A stretch of DNA of 64,000 nucleotides from NCBI RefSeq assembly GCF_027531815.1, contig NZ_JAPZSK010000006.1, positions 310,001 to 374,000 of the forward strand, written 5' to 3'. This document shows positions 26,261 through 35,634 of this stretch, in pieces. The translations under genes and the position numbers were made by a program. Source of the stretch: Gemmatimonas sp. (lineage in GTDB: Bacteria > Gemmatimonadota > Gemmatimonadetes > Gemmatimonadales > Gemmatimonadaceae). Positions within the stretch are counted from its first letter, which is position 1. Each line of letters starts with the position of its first letter. The notes below the pieces were generated by a model. That model saw nothing but the letters and a program-made list of their open reading frames with translations, was not told where the DNA came from and did no database searches.

Positions 26261-26341
26261 CTCACCACCCGGCACTCGAACTCACCACCCAGAACTCGAA
26301 CTCACGACTCACAGCTCGAGTGGTGAGTCGTGAGTTCGAGT
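26261..26341. repeat. Short direct repeats and a 19-bp perfect hairpin
   Basis: CTCACCACCC occurs at 26261-26270 and 26281-26290, and ACTCGAACTCAC at 26275-26286 and 26294-26305. The last copy opens a perfect 19-bp inverted repeat (26294-26312 with 26323-26341, 10-base loop holding CTCGAG). Built from permutations of ACTCGAACTCAC, it looks like slippage-grown satellite that folded back. It lies 80 bases after the dehydratase stop; no T-run follows, so it is a structure element rather than a standard terminator. Confidence 0.75.
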
Positions 26342-26448
26342 CGTGGGTCGCGAGTGGACCGCGGTGACCGCGTGTGCGACTGACGGCATGACCGTTCAGG
26401 GTCGGACGTCAGGGGCAAAGGGTGATGGGTTCGTTCACTCCGCACTGC

Positions 26449-26495
26449 GAACTCCCCCGGAGGTCACACGATGTCCGGGGGAGTTCTTGGTTTTT
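26449..26495 (+). terminator. Strong intrinsic terminator after the dehydratase gene
   Basis: Perfect 13-bp stem GAACTCCCCCGGA (26449-26461) with TCCGGGGGAGTTC (26474-26486), 12-base loop, followed by TTGGTTTTTGG. Stem, GC block and T-rich tail on the plus strand define a rho-independent terminator for the upstream plus-strand gene. It also insulates tldD, which begins 66 bases downstream. The rest of the 347-base gap (26215-26561) holds only the repeat/hairpin. Confidence 0.88.
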
Positions 26496-26561
26496 GGTGA
26501 TAGTTGTTGGTCGTAGGTTCACCGCCTCAACGCTCCTGCCCTCCCGGCCATAGTATTCATC

Positions 26562-28193
26562 ATGACCTCCCGCCGTGATTTCCTCGCCACCGGCGGCGCG
26601 GCGCTTGGCGCGCTCGCCGTCGGTCCCCGCCTCCTCGAGGCCTCGCCCGTAACGGGCTACCCTGCCCCGCCGCGCCTGCCGGCGCTGTACACCGACGCCG
26701 CCACGCGCGAGCTCATGATGGAAGCGCTCGATGCGGCGAAGCGCGCCGGGGCGAGTTGGGCCGACGTGCGCATCTCGCGCAACCGCAACAACAGCGTGCA
26801 GACGCGCGAGAAGCAGGTCACCGACGTCGTGGACGCCGACACCATGGGTTGCGGCGTGCGCGTGCTGGTGGACGGCTGCTGGGGCTTTGCGGCCACGCAG
26901 GAGCTGAGCAAGGCGGGCGTGGGAGTCGCCGCGCAGGAGGCCGTGGCCATTGCCAAGGCCAACCGCCTCGCGCGTGACCGGCGGGTGGAGCTGGCCCCTG
27001 CCCCGGCGCAGGTGGACAAGACCTGGCGATCGGCCTACACCATCGACCCGTTCACCATTGCCATTGAGGAAAAGGCCGACCTGCTGCTGCGCGCCAACGC
27101 CGCGGCGCTCACCGTGCCCACAGTGCGCTTCGTGAACAGCGGCCTGTCGTTCGTGAAGGAGGAGCGCAACTACGCCAACACCGACGGCACCGTCACCACG
27201 CAGGACTACGTGCGCAGCTGGGTGACCATGAGCTGCACCGCCGTGGCCCCCGATCGCAGTGGCACCGCCGTGCGTGGCCCCGAGGTGGTGCAGCCCGCCG
27301 GTCGCGGCTGGGAGTACGTGCTGGAAGCCGACATCGTGAACAACGCCAAGGTGTGGGCCGGTGAAGCCGCCGAGAAGCTCACCGCCAAGCCGGTGGAGCC
27401 GGGGCGCTACGATCTCATTCTGCACCCGTCGCAGCTGTTCCTCACCATCCACGAGTCCGTGGCGCATGCCACGGAGCTCGACCGCGCCATGGGCTACGAG
27501 GCCAACTACGCCGGCACGTCGTTCGTGGCGCCGCCGGAGAAGGTGCTGGGCACGCTCAAGTTCGGTTCGCCGATCATGCAGGTCATCGGTAACCGCAGCG
27601 AAGTGGGCGCACTGGCCACCATCGGCTACGACGACGACGGCGTGGTGCCGGAGGACTTCCCGATCATCAAGGACGGCATCTTCGTGGATTACCAGACCAA
27701 CCGCGAGCAGGCGCCGTGGTTGCGCGAGTACTACGCGAAGACCGGCAAGCCGGTGCGCTCGCACGGCTGCTCGTATGCCCAGAGCTGGGCCGACGTGGCC
27801 TTCCTGCGCATGCCCAACGTGTCGCTGCAGCCGGGGGACAAGGACCTTGGCTGGGACGATCTCATCGCCGCCACCGACAAGGGGATCGCGATGATCGGGC
27901 GCGCGAGCTACTCCATCGACCAGCAGCGCTACAACGCGCAGTTCGGTGCCCAGCTGTGCTACGAAATCCGCAAGGGCAAGATCGTGGGTCAGGTGAAGGA
28001 CGCGGCCTACCAAATGCGCACGCCGGACTTCTGGAACACCCTCGACATGCTGGGTGGCAAGAAGAGCTACATGTTCGGCGGCACCTTCAACGACGGCAAG
28101 GGGCAACCCGGCCAGAGCAACGCGGTGAGCCACGGCTGTCCGCCGGCCCGCTTCAAGAACGCGAACATCATCAACACGGGGCGCGCGCTGTGA
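26562..28193 (+). CDS. tldD: TldD-family metalloprotease with Tat-type leader
   Basis: A 543-residue TldD, the zinc-protease subunit of the TldD/TldE complex that degrades or matures peptides (microcin B17, other RiPPs) in E. coli. The zinc motif is HESVAHATELDRA (HExxxH, about residue 302). An unusual N-terminus starts MTSRRDFLATGGAALGALAVG, a twin-arginine signal, so this copy is probably exported, in contrast to cytosolic E. coli TldD. The domain begins at about 45 (TRELMMEALDAAKRAGASWADVR). It is 66 bases after a strong terminator, so it has its own promoter, and its stop overlaps the tldE start by 4 bases. Confidence 0.93.
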   Translation: MTSRRDFLATGGAALGALAVGPRLLEASPVTGYPAPPRLPALYTDAATRELMMEALDAAKRAGASWADVRISRNRNNSVQTREKQVTDVVDADTMGCGVRVLVDGCWGFAATQELSKAGVGVAAQEAVAIAKANRLARDRRVELAPAPAQVDKTWRSAYTIDPFTIAIEEKADLLLRANAAALTVPTVRFVNSGLSFVKEERNYANTDGTVTTQDYVRSWVTMSCTAVAPDRSGTAVRGPEVVQPAGRGWEYVLEADIVNNAKVWAGEAAEKLTAKPVEPGRYDLILHPSQLFLTIHESVAHATELDRAMGYEANYAGTSFVAPPEKVLGTLKFGSPIMQVIGNRSEVGALATIGYDDDGVVPEDFPIIKDGIFVDYQTNREQAPWLREYYAKTGKPVRSHGCSYAQSWADVAFLRMPNVSLQPGDKDLGWDDLIAATDKGIAMIGRASYSIDQQRYNAQFGAQLCYEIRKGKIVGQVKDAAYQMRTPDFWNTLDMLGGKKSYMFGGTFNDGKGQPGQSNAVSHGCPPARFKNANIINTGRAL

Positions 28194-29590
28194 GCACCTT
28201 CATCCACGACGACGCACCGAAGTCGCTGTTCAACATCGGTCGCGCCGCGGCGCCCACCGGTGTGCTGTCGCGCGACGAAGCGCAGGCACTGGTGGAGCGC
28301 ACCGTGAAGATGAGCAAGGCCGATGCCGTGCGCGTGAGCGTGAACAGCAGCCGCGAAACCAACCTGCGCTTCGCCGATAACCAGATGTCGACGAGCGGCG
28401 TGACCACCAACACCACCATTCGCGTGCAGAGTGTCTTCGGCAAGCGACGCGCGAGTGTGGTGACCAACGACCGCAGCGACGAGGGGCTGCGCCGCGCGGT
28501 GCAGCAGTCGGAGGCCATCGCGCGCCTCGCGCCGGAAGACCCGGAGTATCTGGGGGAGCTCGGCGGCCAGCAGTACACGCCGGTGAGCGCGTGGAGCGAT
28601 GCCACCGCCGAATTGACCGCGGAAGGGCGGGCGCGTGCCGCGCTCAGCGCGCTGGCGCCGGCACGCGCAGGCAACGAGCTCACCGTGGCGGGGTTCATCA
28701 TCTGCAACGCCAGCGCGAGCGCCATCGGCACCAACGCGGGGCTCTTTGCCTATCACCGCGGCACCACCGCCAACTACACGCTCACCGCGCGCACCAACGA
28801 CGGCACGGGGAGCGGTTGGGTGGGGGCCGAAGACACCGACTGGGCGAAGCTCGACTTCCAGAGCGTGGCCGATCGTGCCATCGACAAGGCACGCCGTTCG
28901 CGCAATCCGGTGGGCGTGGAGCCCGGCCGCTACACGGTGATCTTCGAGCCCGAGGCCACCGCCAACCTGGTGGGACTCATGGGCAACGCCTTCCAGGCGC
29001 GCGCCGCCGACGAGGGCCGTTCGGCCTTCGCCAAGCCCGGCGGTACGAAACTGGGCGAAAAGATTCTCGACGAGCGCGTCACGCTCTACTCCGATCCATC
29101 TGACCCACTCATCCTGGCCTCACCGTTCGACGGCGAGGGGCTCCCGTTGTCACGCCAGACGTGGGTACAGAACGGTGTGCTCAACCAGCTCGCCTACAAC
29201 CGCTTCTGGGCCAACCGGCAGGGGAAGACGCCCACTGGCGGCAGTGCGGGGCTGCGCATGGCCGATGGCCCCGATTCGTTGGAGTCGCTCATTGCCGGCA
29301 CCACCCGCGGTATTCTCGTGACACGCCTCTGGTACCTGCGCCCGCTCGACCCGCGCACGCTCATGTATACCGGGCTCACGCGCGACGGCACCTTCCTCAT
29401 CGAGAACGGCAAGATCGCGCGCAGCATCAAGAACTTCCGCTTCAACGACTCCCCGCTGTTCATGCTCAACAACCTCGAAGGCGTGGGCAAGGCGGTGCGC
29501 ACCGCCGGTGGTGAAGGCGGCCCGGGTGTGGCCATGCCGCCCATCAAGGTGCGCGACTTCAATTTCACCAGCCTGTCGGACGCGGTCTGA
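28190..29590 (+). CDS. TldE/PmbA-family partner of TldD
   Basis: A 466-residue TldE (PmbA) homologue that forms the heterodimer with TldD; it lacks the HExxxH zinc motif, as the family requires. Landmarks: DEAQALVERTVKMSKADAVRVSV, TTNTTIRVQSVFGKRRASVVT, and the C-terminal GLTRDGTFLIENGKIARSIKNFRFNDSP. The start is GTG at 28190, overlapping the tldD stop (GTGA), so translation is coupled. Unlike TldD it has no visible signal peptide, so it would have to be carried along with TldD by the Tat system or the two act in different compartments. No peptide-precursor gene adjoins. Confidence 0.9.
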   Translation: MSTFIHDDAPKSLFNIGRAAAPTGVLSRDEAQALVERTVKMSKADAVRVSVNSSRETNLRFADNQMSTSGVTTNTTIRVQSVFGKRRASVVTNDRSDEGLRRAVQQSEAIARLAPEDPEYLGELGGQQYTPVSAWSDATAELTAEGRARAALSALAPARAGNELTVAGFIICNASASAIGTNAGLFAYHRGTTANYTLTARTNDGTGSGWVGAEDTDWAKLDFQSVADRAIDKARRSRNPVGVEPGRYTVIFEPEATANLVGLMGNAFQARAADEGRSAFAKPGGTKLGEKILDERVTLYSDPSDPLILASPFDGEGLPLSRQTWVQNGVLNQLAYNRFWANRQGKTPTGGSAGLRMADGPDSLESLIAGTTRGILVTRLWYLRPLDPRTLMYTGLTRDGTFLIENGKIARSIKNFRFNDSPLFMLNNLEGVGKAVRTAGGEGGPGVAMPPIKVRDFNFTSLSDAV

Positions 29591-29607
29591 CTCATTAGCT
29601 TTTGTTC

Positions 29608-30072
29608 ATGCGGAAGTCCCGAACAGCCCGGTTTCTCGCCCTCTTCATGGGCGTGTGGCTGTCGCTCGTACAGAGCGACGCCGGGCTGTTCCATGCCTGC
29701 GCCACCGGCAACGGTGCGGTAGCCGCGTTCGAGCAGGCAGAGGTGTCGTCCGCCCCTGGGGACGATCATACCCATCATGCAACCGGGCATGGTACCGGGC
29801 ATGACGTGCATGTCGGGGCTGTCGCGGTCACCGCCGACGACGCGCCGGATTCCTCCCACCACCAGCCGTCGGGTGACGGTGAGTGCCACTGCATTGGGCA
29901 CTGTTGCGTCGCCACGCCCCCAGCGCTGCGTGCTCCAGACACGTTTGCGCTGGTGGCGCTGGTACGCACCACCACCGTGCAGCCTGGCCGGACCGCCCAC
30001 GCCGTGGTGGCCGAGTGGGCCGACTATGTCCTCCCCTTCGCGACCGCTCCCCCGCCGGTGATCGGCGCTTGA
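29608..30072 (+). CDS. Exported His/Cys-rich protein, possible metal-binding
   Basis: A 155-residue protein with a signal peptide (FLALFMGVWLSLVQSDAG). A His-rich segment (DDHTHHATGHGTGHDVHV, near residue 52-69) is followed by a Cys cluster, ECHCIGHCC, near residue 93-101. This pattern is seen in DUF2946-like exported proteins next to TonB copper receptors. The hydrophobic-poor C-terminus has no clear fold. The neighbouring TonB receptor (128 bases on) and the propeller-TlpA lipoprotein support a metal uptake or buffering locus. The metal is not shown by the sequence. The ATG at 29608 is preferred to a TTG 6 bases earlier. Confidence 0.65.
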   Translation: MRKSRTARFLALFMGVWLSLVQSDAGLFHACATGNGAVAAFEQAEVSSAPGDDHTHHATGHGTGHDVHVGAVAVTADDAPDSSHHQPSGDGECHCIGHCCVATPPALRAPDTFALVALVRTTTVQPGRTAHAVVAEWADYVLPFATAPPPVIGA

Positions 30073-30200
30073 GTGCTCCCGCCGCCCCGTGTGCATTCCG
30101 GGGCGGACACTCGGCACACGCCAGTTCGTGACCTGCGCCGTGCGCGCGAGCCGCTGCTCGCCGCGCCGGGCCTCCGATCATCCCGTACATCCCACAATCC

Positions 30201-32519
30201 ATGCTGCTCCCGTCCTTCACGGCACGGGGCGTTCGTGGTGTCCGCACATTTTCGTGTGTGGGCACGGCGGCGCTCGTGTCGCTCCTTCCCGCTATCGTGC
30301 GCGCGCAGGCCACGCGCGCCGAACGCGCCGTTGCCGATTCCGCGGCCCGCGCTCGCGCACTCAACCCCGTGGTCACCACCGCCACCCGTGATTCGCGCGA
30401 GCTGCGCAAACTGCCGGTGTCGGTGTCGGTAGTGGACACGACCACACTCGCGCGCACCAGCCAGGTGTCCCTGACCGAAGCGCTGCGCACTGTGCCCGGC
30501 GTCATTGCCGGCAATCTCTTCGGCGGCGACGACGTGCGCCTGTCCATTCGCGGCAGTGGCGCGCGCGGCGGTTTCGGCGTGCGCGGTGTGGGCATCCTGC
30601 TCGACGGCGTCCCCATTACGGAGCCCGACGGACAGACCCGGCTCGACCAGCTCGACCTGGGCGCCGCGCGCTCCATTGAAATCGTGCGCGGCCCCGGCAG
30701 CGCCATGTACGGCGGGACCGCGTCGGGCGGCGTGGTGAACGTGATCACCCGCAGCGGTCGCGAACTGCAGGGGGTCTCCGTACGCATGACCGGCGGCGGC
30801 TTCGGCTTCGACAGCGTGAATCTGCGCAAGGTCGACCTCTCGGCCGGTGGCGCCCGCGGCGCGTTCGACGCGTATCTGCAGGCCAGTGGCACGCGCCTCG
30901 ACGGCATCCGTGTACAGGGGCGCAACGACATGAACCGCGCCAACCTGCGCCTCAACTACACGCGGCAGGTGGACGGCGCCCCGGCGGCCGCACCGCATGC
31001 CACCCGCGTGGGGCTCGATGTGTCGTACAGCGATCTCGACATGCAGATCCCCGGTGCGCTGACCAACGGCAGCTGGCGCAACGAGCCCTGGGCCGCCGAC
31101 CCGCTCAACGTGACCGGCGCCTACGGGCGACGCGAACAGCGCTGGCGCTTCGGCCTGCGCGCGTCGCAAGGACTCGGCAGCCGCTTCGGCACGGTGGAGG
31201 CGTTCGCCTTCGGGACCGCACGCACCATCGATCACCCCATCTTCCGCGTGGTGGACCAGAACACGCACCGCGTGCAGGGCGGGCTGCGCCATGCGGTTAG
31301 CTTCACCGCCCCCGGCGATGTGGCGGTGCGCCTCAACACCGGACTCGATGTGGACCGGTGGTACGGCGAGTCGCGGCAGTGGACCAACGTGGGCGGCACG
31401 CAGGGACGCGCGACGCCGTGCGTGAACGACCGCGTGCGCAACATCGTATCGGTACCCTGCACCAACCAGTACATCGTGCTGCCGGGATTGGGCACCTACA
31501 CCAGCGCCGACATCACCCGCGGCCGCGCCACGCTCACGGCCGGGGCGCGCTACGATCGGGTGACGTACGACATCGAGGATCGCATTCGTCCCTTACAGTC
31601 GGTCACGCAGTCGTTCGATCAGGTCTCCCCGCGGGTGGCGCTGCGGTACGACGTGAAGCCGGGGGTGAGTGTGTACACGAGCGTGGCCCGAGGCTTTGAA
31701 GTGCCCACCAACAGCGAGCTTACCGCCAGCCCCGACACCATCCGCGGACTCAACACCGACCTGCGGCCGTCGTCGCTCATCAACTACGAGGTGGGCGCCA
31801 AGGCCCTCGTGGCCAGCCGTGTGCTGCTGGACGTGGCGGTGTATCGCACGAACGTGACAGGGGAGTTCCTGTCACGCACCGTGGTCATTCCCGGCGTGCA
31901 GTTTCCGCGCACCATCTTCGAGAACGTGGGGCGCACGCGACGTACCGGCTTCGAACTCAGCGCCACCACGCTCGTGGCCCCCTGGCTGGATGTCGTGACG
32001 TCGTACACCTACGCGCGCTACGTCATGACGCAGTTCACCGGCACCGAGATCAACGCGCGCGGCCAGTCGGTGGCCGCCGACTATGCCGGCAAGCTCATTC
32101 CCGGTGTGCCGCAGCAGCGTGCCGCAGCGGAGTTCCGCCTGCGGCCGGCGCGCGGGCTCGATGTGACACTGTGGGGTGAGGCACAGGGACGCACCTACGT
32201 GGACAATGCCAACACGGTGAACGGCACGGTGTTCACGCAGGTCACCCGCCCGGGGCAGGCACCGTTGATCGTTCCGGTGGCCTTCGGCGCCGTGCCGGCC
32301 TATGCGCTGGCCCACGCCACCGTGACGTATGCGCTGCCCGAGACGCGCGGCGCACGTACCGGGGCCTCGCGTGCGTCGCTGTTCGTGAACGTCGAGAACG
32401 TGTTCGACCGGCGCTACGTCGCAGCGTTGGCCACCAACGCCGGCAACGGCCGCTTCTACTTCCCAGGTGCCGGACGCGTGGTCAACGCCGGCATGACGCT
32501 CTCCACCGGAGGACGGTGA
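30201..32519 (+). CDS. TonB-dependent outer-membrane receptor
   Basis: A 772-residue TonB-dependent receptor. Signal peptide ends near IVRAQA; plug domain from about residue 55 (NPVVTTATRDSRELRKLPVSVSVVD) with the typical VRLSIRGSGARGGFGVRG and IEIVRGPGSAMYGGTASGGVVNVIT; then a 22-strand-type barrel of amphipathic strands, ending with VVNAGMTLSTGGR. The last residue is not Phe. It imports a metal complex or organic ligand across the outer membrane. The His/Cys-rich gene upstream suggests a copper-like substrate (inference). A plug His/Met cluster is not obvious. It is followed by the propeller-TlpA gene 1 base later. Confidence 0.92.
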   Translation: MLLPSFTARGVRGVRTFSCVGTAALVSLLPAIVRAQATRAERAVADSAARARALNPVVTTATRDSRELRKLPVSVSVVDTTTLARTSQVSLTEALRTVPGVIAGNLFGGDDVRLSIRGSGARGGFGVRGVGILLDGVPITEPDGQTRLDQLDLGAARSIEIVRGPGSAMYGGTASGGVVNVITRSGRELQGVSVRMTGGGFGFDSVNLRKVDLSAGGARGAFDAYLQASGTRLDGIRVQGRNDMNRANLRLNYTRQVDGAPAAAPHATRVGLDVSYSDLDMQIPGALTNGSWRNEPWAADPLNVTGAYGRREQRWRFGLRASQGLGSRFGTVEAFAFGTARTIDHPIFRVVDQNTHRVQGGLRHAVSFTAPGDVAVRLNTGLDVDRWYGESRQWTNVGGTQGRATPCVNDRVRNIVSVPCTNQYIVLPGLGTYTSADITRGRATLTAGARYDRVTYDIEDRIRPLQSVTQSFDQVSPRVALRYDVKPGVSVYTSVARGFEVPTNSELTASPDTIRGLNTDLRPSSLINYEVGAKALVASRVLLDVAVYRTNVTGEFLSRTVVIPGVQFPRTIFENVGRTRRTGFELSATTLVAPWLDVVTSYTYARYVMTQFTGTEINARGQSVAADYAGKLIPGVPQQRAAAEFRLRPARGLDVTLWGEAQGRTYVDNANTVNGTVFTQVTRPGQAPLIVPVAFGAVPAYALAHATVTYALPETRGARTGASRASLFVNVENVFDRRYVAALATNAGNGRFYFPGAGRVVNAGMTLSTGGR

Positions 32520-32520
32520 T

Positions 32521-34605
32521 ATGCCACGTACGCCATCTCGCCACACGCCCCGCGTTGCCGTGCCACTCACGCTCACCCTTGCCACCGGGGCGCTGCTCGT
32601 GGCGACGGCGTGCGCGGGTGATGCCGGCCGCAGTGCTGCGAGTGACAGCGCCGCGGCCTCGGCATCGACCGCGTCGGCGGTCGTGCGCTTCGACAGCACG
32701 CACGAACTGTCGGCGGTGTCGAATGTGGGCGCGGCGCCCATTCTCGCCCTCGCCCCCGACGGACGGCACGCCACCGCGTGGGTGTCGGCACCCAACGGGG
32801 GCACCGACGGTCGCCTGCACGTGCTCGTCACGCGCGACGGCGCACCATCGGGTGACGGCATCATGCGCGAGCTCACCGATGTGCTGGGGCCCATCGAGCC
32901 CCACGGTGAAGCGCCGCCCAAGTTGGCTTGGGTGAATCGCAAGGACGGTGGACTGACGCTGGGCGCCCTGTACGTGGTGGGCAAGCTGGTCCCGGGGCGC
33001 CGGTTCCCGGCCAGCGCCCTGCGCTTCGTGCGCAGTGATGACGGCGGCAACAGCTGGAGTGCACCGGTCACCGTGACCGACGATACCACCAAGGCGCTCG
33101 TCGAGGGGCTCGAGACGGACTTCGGCTCACACAACTTTCACGCGCTGCACGGCGCACCAGACGGCACGTTTCACGTGGCATGGCTCGACGGCCGGCATGG
33201 CAAGTCGGCGGTGTACACCACGCACAGCACCGATGGCGGCGTGACGTGGGCGCCCAACGTGCGTGTGGTACCGGCGGGTGCGTCGCTCACGGAAGCCTGC
33301 CCCTGCTGTCGTACCGCCATCGCCGCCGACAACAACGGACGCGTGTATCTCGCGTGGCGCGCGGTCATGACCGACAGCGCAGCGCCTGGCGGCGGATCGG
33401 CTGGTACGACCGGCGCCACACAGGGTGCGGGTGCGGGCCGCGACCCGCACGCCGCACATGGCGGCGCCGCCGCTCGCCGTACCATTCGCGATATCGTGGT
33501 GGCCCGCAGCGATGACAACGGGCGCAGCTGGGGTACGCCCGTGCGGGTGCATCACGACGATTGGGTGTTCGACGGCTGTCCGCATGCCGGCCCCTCGCTG
33601 GCCGTCGATAGTGCCGGGGCGCTGCACGCGGCCTGGTGGACGGGCAAGCCGGGCGCAGCGGGCGTGTTCTACTCGCAGTCGCGCGATGGTGCGCAAACAT
33701 TCGCGCCCGCCCAGCCCCTGGGCGTGGCCGACGCGTCGCAGCCGGCCCACGTGCAGCTGGCGGTGCGTGGCCGGTCGGTGGTGGCAACCTGGGACGACGG
33801 TACGCGCCGGGTGCCGCAGGTGGTGATGCGGGTATCGAGCAATGGTGGCGGCAGCTTTGCCGAGGCCGTACCGGTCAGCGAGAGCGGCCGCGCCGCGGCC
33901 TTCCCGGTGCTCATGGTGTCGCCCACCGGAAATGCCGTAACCGTGGCGTGGAGCGAGCAGGCGCCCGATGCGGCGCAGGCCGCCGCCAAGGCACGCCCCA
34001 ACATGCGCGATCCCAAGGCGGTGATGCCGCTGCCGCGCGTGGGCAACTCACAGGTGCTGGTGCGCCGTGGCGTAATTGGCGGCACCGCCGTGGCGGAGCG
34101 TACCAGCAGCGATCGCTTCCGCCCGTTGGCCGTGGGCGATGCGGCGCCGGCCTTCTCGGGTGAAGTGCTCGTGGGCGCGGGGGTTGGCGACACGGTGCAG
34201 CTCGCCGCGAGCGGGCAGGTGACGCTGGTGAACATCTGGGCCACCTGGTGCACGTCGTGCAAGGAGGAGATGGCCGATCTCCAGGCGCTGTTCGAGCGCT
34301 ACCGCCAGTCTGGGCTGCGGGTGGTGGCCGTGAGTGTGGATCAGGGAAGCCCTGCCAAGGTGCAACGCTTTGCCCAGGCCGAGCGCCTCGGCTTCTCGGT
34401 GGTCCACGACCCTGCCGGTACCATTCAGGCATCCTACGGTGTGGTGGGGGTCCCCGAGACGCTGCTCATCGACCGGGCCGGCGTGGTCCGTTGGAAGACG
34501 GCGGGGAACATTCACGGGGCGCTCCCTGCCGCGCGCGCCGCCATCGATGCCGCGCTGCAACCGACGCTGGCCATGCGCCCCTCCGTTTCGCCGCAGCGGC
34601 CATAG
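32521..34605 (+). CDS. Lipoprotein fusing a sialidase-like beta-propeller to a TlpA/thioredoxin domain
   Basis: A 694-residue protein with lipoprotein-type leader (LLVATAC about 31). Residues about 60-500 carry BNR/Asp-box-like sialidase propeller repeats (RSDDGGNSWSAPVTVTDD, THSTDGGVTWAPNVRV, ARSDDNGRSWGTPVRVH, RVSSNGGGSFAEAV). From about 545 a TlpA/thioredoxin domain follows: VNIWATWCTSCKEEMADLQAL (CTSC) and VVGVPETLLIDRAGVVRWKTAG. It is 1 base after the TonB receptor. A periplasmic or outer-leaflet disulfide reductase carried by a propeller; a metallochaperone or cytochrome-maturation role is possible. The CTSC dithiol, instead of CxPC, is unusual for the fold. Confidence 0.85.
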   Translation: MPRTPSRHTPRVAVPLTLTLATGALLVATACAGDAGRSAASDSAAASASTASAVVRFDSTHELSAVSNVGAAPILALAPDGRHATAWVSAPNGGTDGRLHVLVTRDGAPSGDGIMRELTDVLGPIEPHGEAPPKLAWVNRKDGGLTLGALYVVGKLVPGRRFPASALRFVRSDDGGNSWSAPVTVTDDTTKALVEGLETDFGSHNFHALHGAPDGTFHVAWLDGRHGKSAVYTTHSTDGGVTWAPNVRVVPAGASLTEACPCCRTAIAADNNGRVYLAWRAVMTDSAAPGGGSAGTTGATQGAGAGRDPHAAHGGAAARRTIRDIVVARSDDNGRSWGTPVRVHHDDWVFDGCPHAGPSLAVDSAGALHAAWWTGKPGAAGVFYSQSRDGAQTFAPAQPLGVADASQPAHVQLAVRGRSVVATWDDGTRRVPQVVMRVSSNGGGSFAEAVPVSESGRAAAFPVLMVSPTGNAVTVAWSEQAPDAAQAAAKARPNMRDPKAVMPLPRVGNSQVLVRRGVIGGTAVAERTSSDRFRPLAVGDAAPAFSGEVLVGAGVGDTVQLAASGQVTLVNIWATWCTSCKEEMADLQALFERYRQSGLRVVAVSVDQGSPAKVQRFAQAERLGFSVVHDPAGTIQASYGVVGVPETLLIDRAGVVRWKTAGNIHGALPAARAAIDAALQPTLAMRPSVSPQRP

Positions 34606-34614
34606 ATTTCCCAC

Positions 34615-35613
34615 ATGTCGTCTGCCCGTTCCCCGCGGCGGTGGCCTCTGGTCACCGCCGTGCTGGTGTGCGTCATTGCCCTCGCCGGTCCGCGCACCTG
34701 TGTGCGGGAACCGGAGATGGCGGCGGTGCGTGCCGAGGTGCCGCGTGAACTGGCGGCGCTCCCGGCGTGGCTGCAGCAGCGCGAGGAACGGGCGGGCGTG
34801 TTCGATACGGCCGTCGCCAAGCGTGTGCAATTCGTGCACCCCGCGGCGCCAACGCGCACGGCGTGGAGCGTAGTGTACCTGCACGGATTCTCCGCCACAC
34901 GGCAGGAGACGGCGCCGGTCTCGGATCAGGTGGCGAAGGCACTGGGAGCCAATCTCTTCGAGACCCGGTTGCGTGGTCACGGACTGCCCGGGGATTCGCT
35001 GGGCACGGTCACGGCACAGTCGTGGCTCGAAGACGCCGTGGAAGCCTTGGAGATTGGCCGGCGACTGGGCGATTCGGTGCTGGTCATCGGCACGAGTACC
35101 GGCGGCACGTTGGGCGTGTGGCTGGCCACGCTGCCGCCCGGCGACCGCGCCGGGCTGCGCGCGCTCGTGCTCATCTCTCCCAACTTCGGCCCCAAGGACG
35201 AGAAGGCGCGCCTGCTCACGCTGCCGTGGGCCAACGTGCTGCTCCCCCGGCTCATTCCCCAGCGGGAGTGGGAAGCGCGCAACGACGAACAGCGGCGCTT
35301 CTGGACCATGAAGTACCCCAGCACCGCGCTCTTCCCCATGCAGGCGCTGGTGGAGCGGGTGCGCGCCCGGGACCTGGCGGGGTACAGTGTACCCACGCTG
35401 GTGTTTCTCAACGACGACGATCAGGTGGTCGACGCCGCACGCACGCGGCAATGGCTTGCCGACCTCTCGCGCGAAACGCTCGCGCCCATCGAGCAGGTGC
35501 TCGTCACCCCCGCCGACGGTGAGGACGGGCACGTGCTGGCCGGCCGCATCGTCTCGCCCAGCCAGACCCCCATGGTGCGCGACCGCGTCGTGGAGTTCGT
35601 GCGGCCGCGCTGA
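34615..35613 (+). CDS. Membrane-anchored alpha/beta hydrolase
   Basis: A 332-residue alpha/beta hydrolase with an N-terminal hydrophobic segment (about 10-25, LVTAVLVCVIALAG). The fold is clear: YLHGFSATRQETAPVSDQVA at the start of the domain, the serine elbow VIGTSTGGTLGVWLA, the acid in VFLNDDDQVVDAAR, and the catalytic-type His near DGEDGHVLAG at the C-terminus. Likely a periplasmic lipase or esterase. It follows the propeller-TlpA gene by 9 bases and may belong to that operon, although its role in metal handling is not obvious. Converges on the thioesterase gene, 21 bases away. Confidence 0.88.
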   Translation: MSSARSPRRWPLVTAVLVCVIALAGPRTCVREPEMAAVRAEVPRELAALPAWLQQREERAGVFDTAVAKRVQFVHPAAPTRTAWSVVYLHGFSATRQETAPVSDQVAKALGANLFETRLRGHGLPGDSLGTVTAQSWLEDAVEALEIGRRLGDSVLVIGTSTGGTLGVWLATLPPGDRAGLRALVLISPNFGPKDEKARLLTLPWANVLLPRLIPQREWEARNDEQRRFWTMKYPSTALFPMQALVERVRARDLAGYSVPTLVFLNDDDQVVDAARTRQWLADLSRETLAPIEQVLVTPADGEDGHVLAGRIVSPSQTPMVRDRVVEFVRPR

Positions 35614-35634
35614 GGGCGTCCGCGCAGCGCCTCC

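Noticed and set aside
26409-28133. A 574-residue minus-strand open frame
   Set aside because: Antisense to tldD with the usual His/Val/Arg shadow composition; also crosses the terminator.
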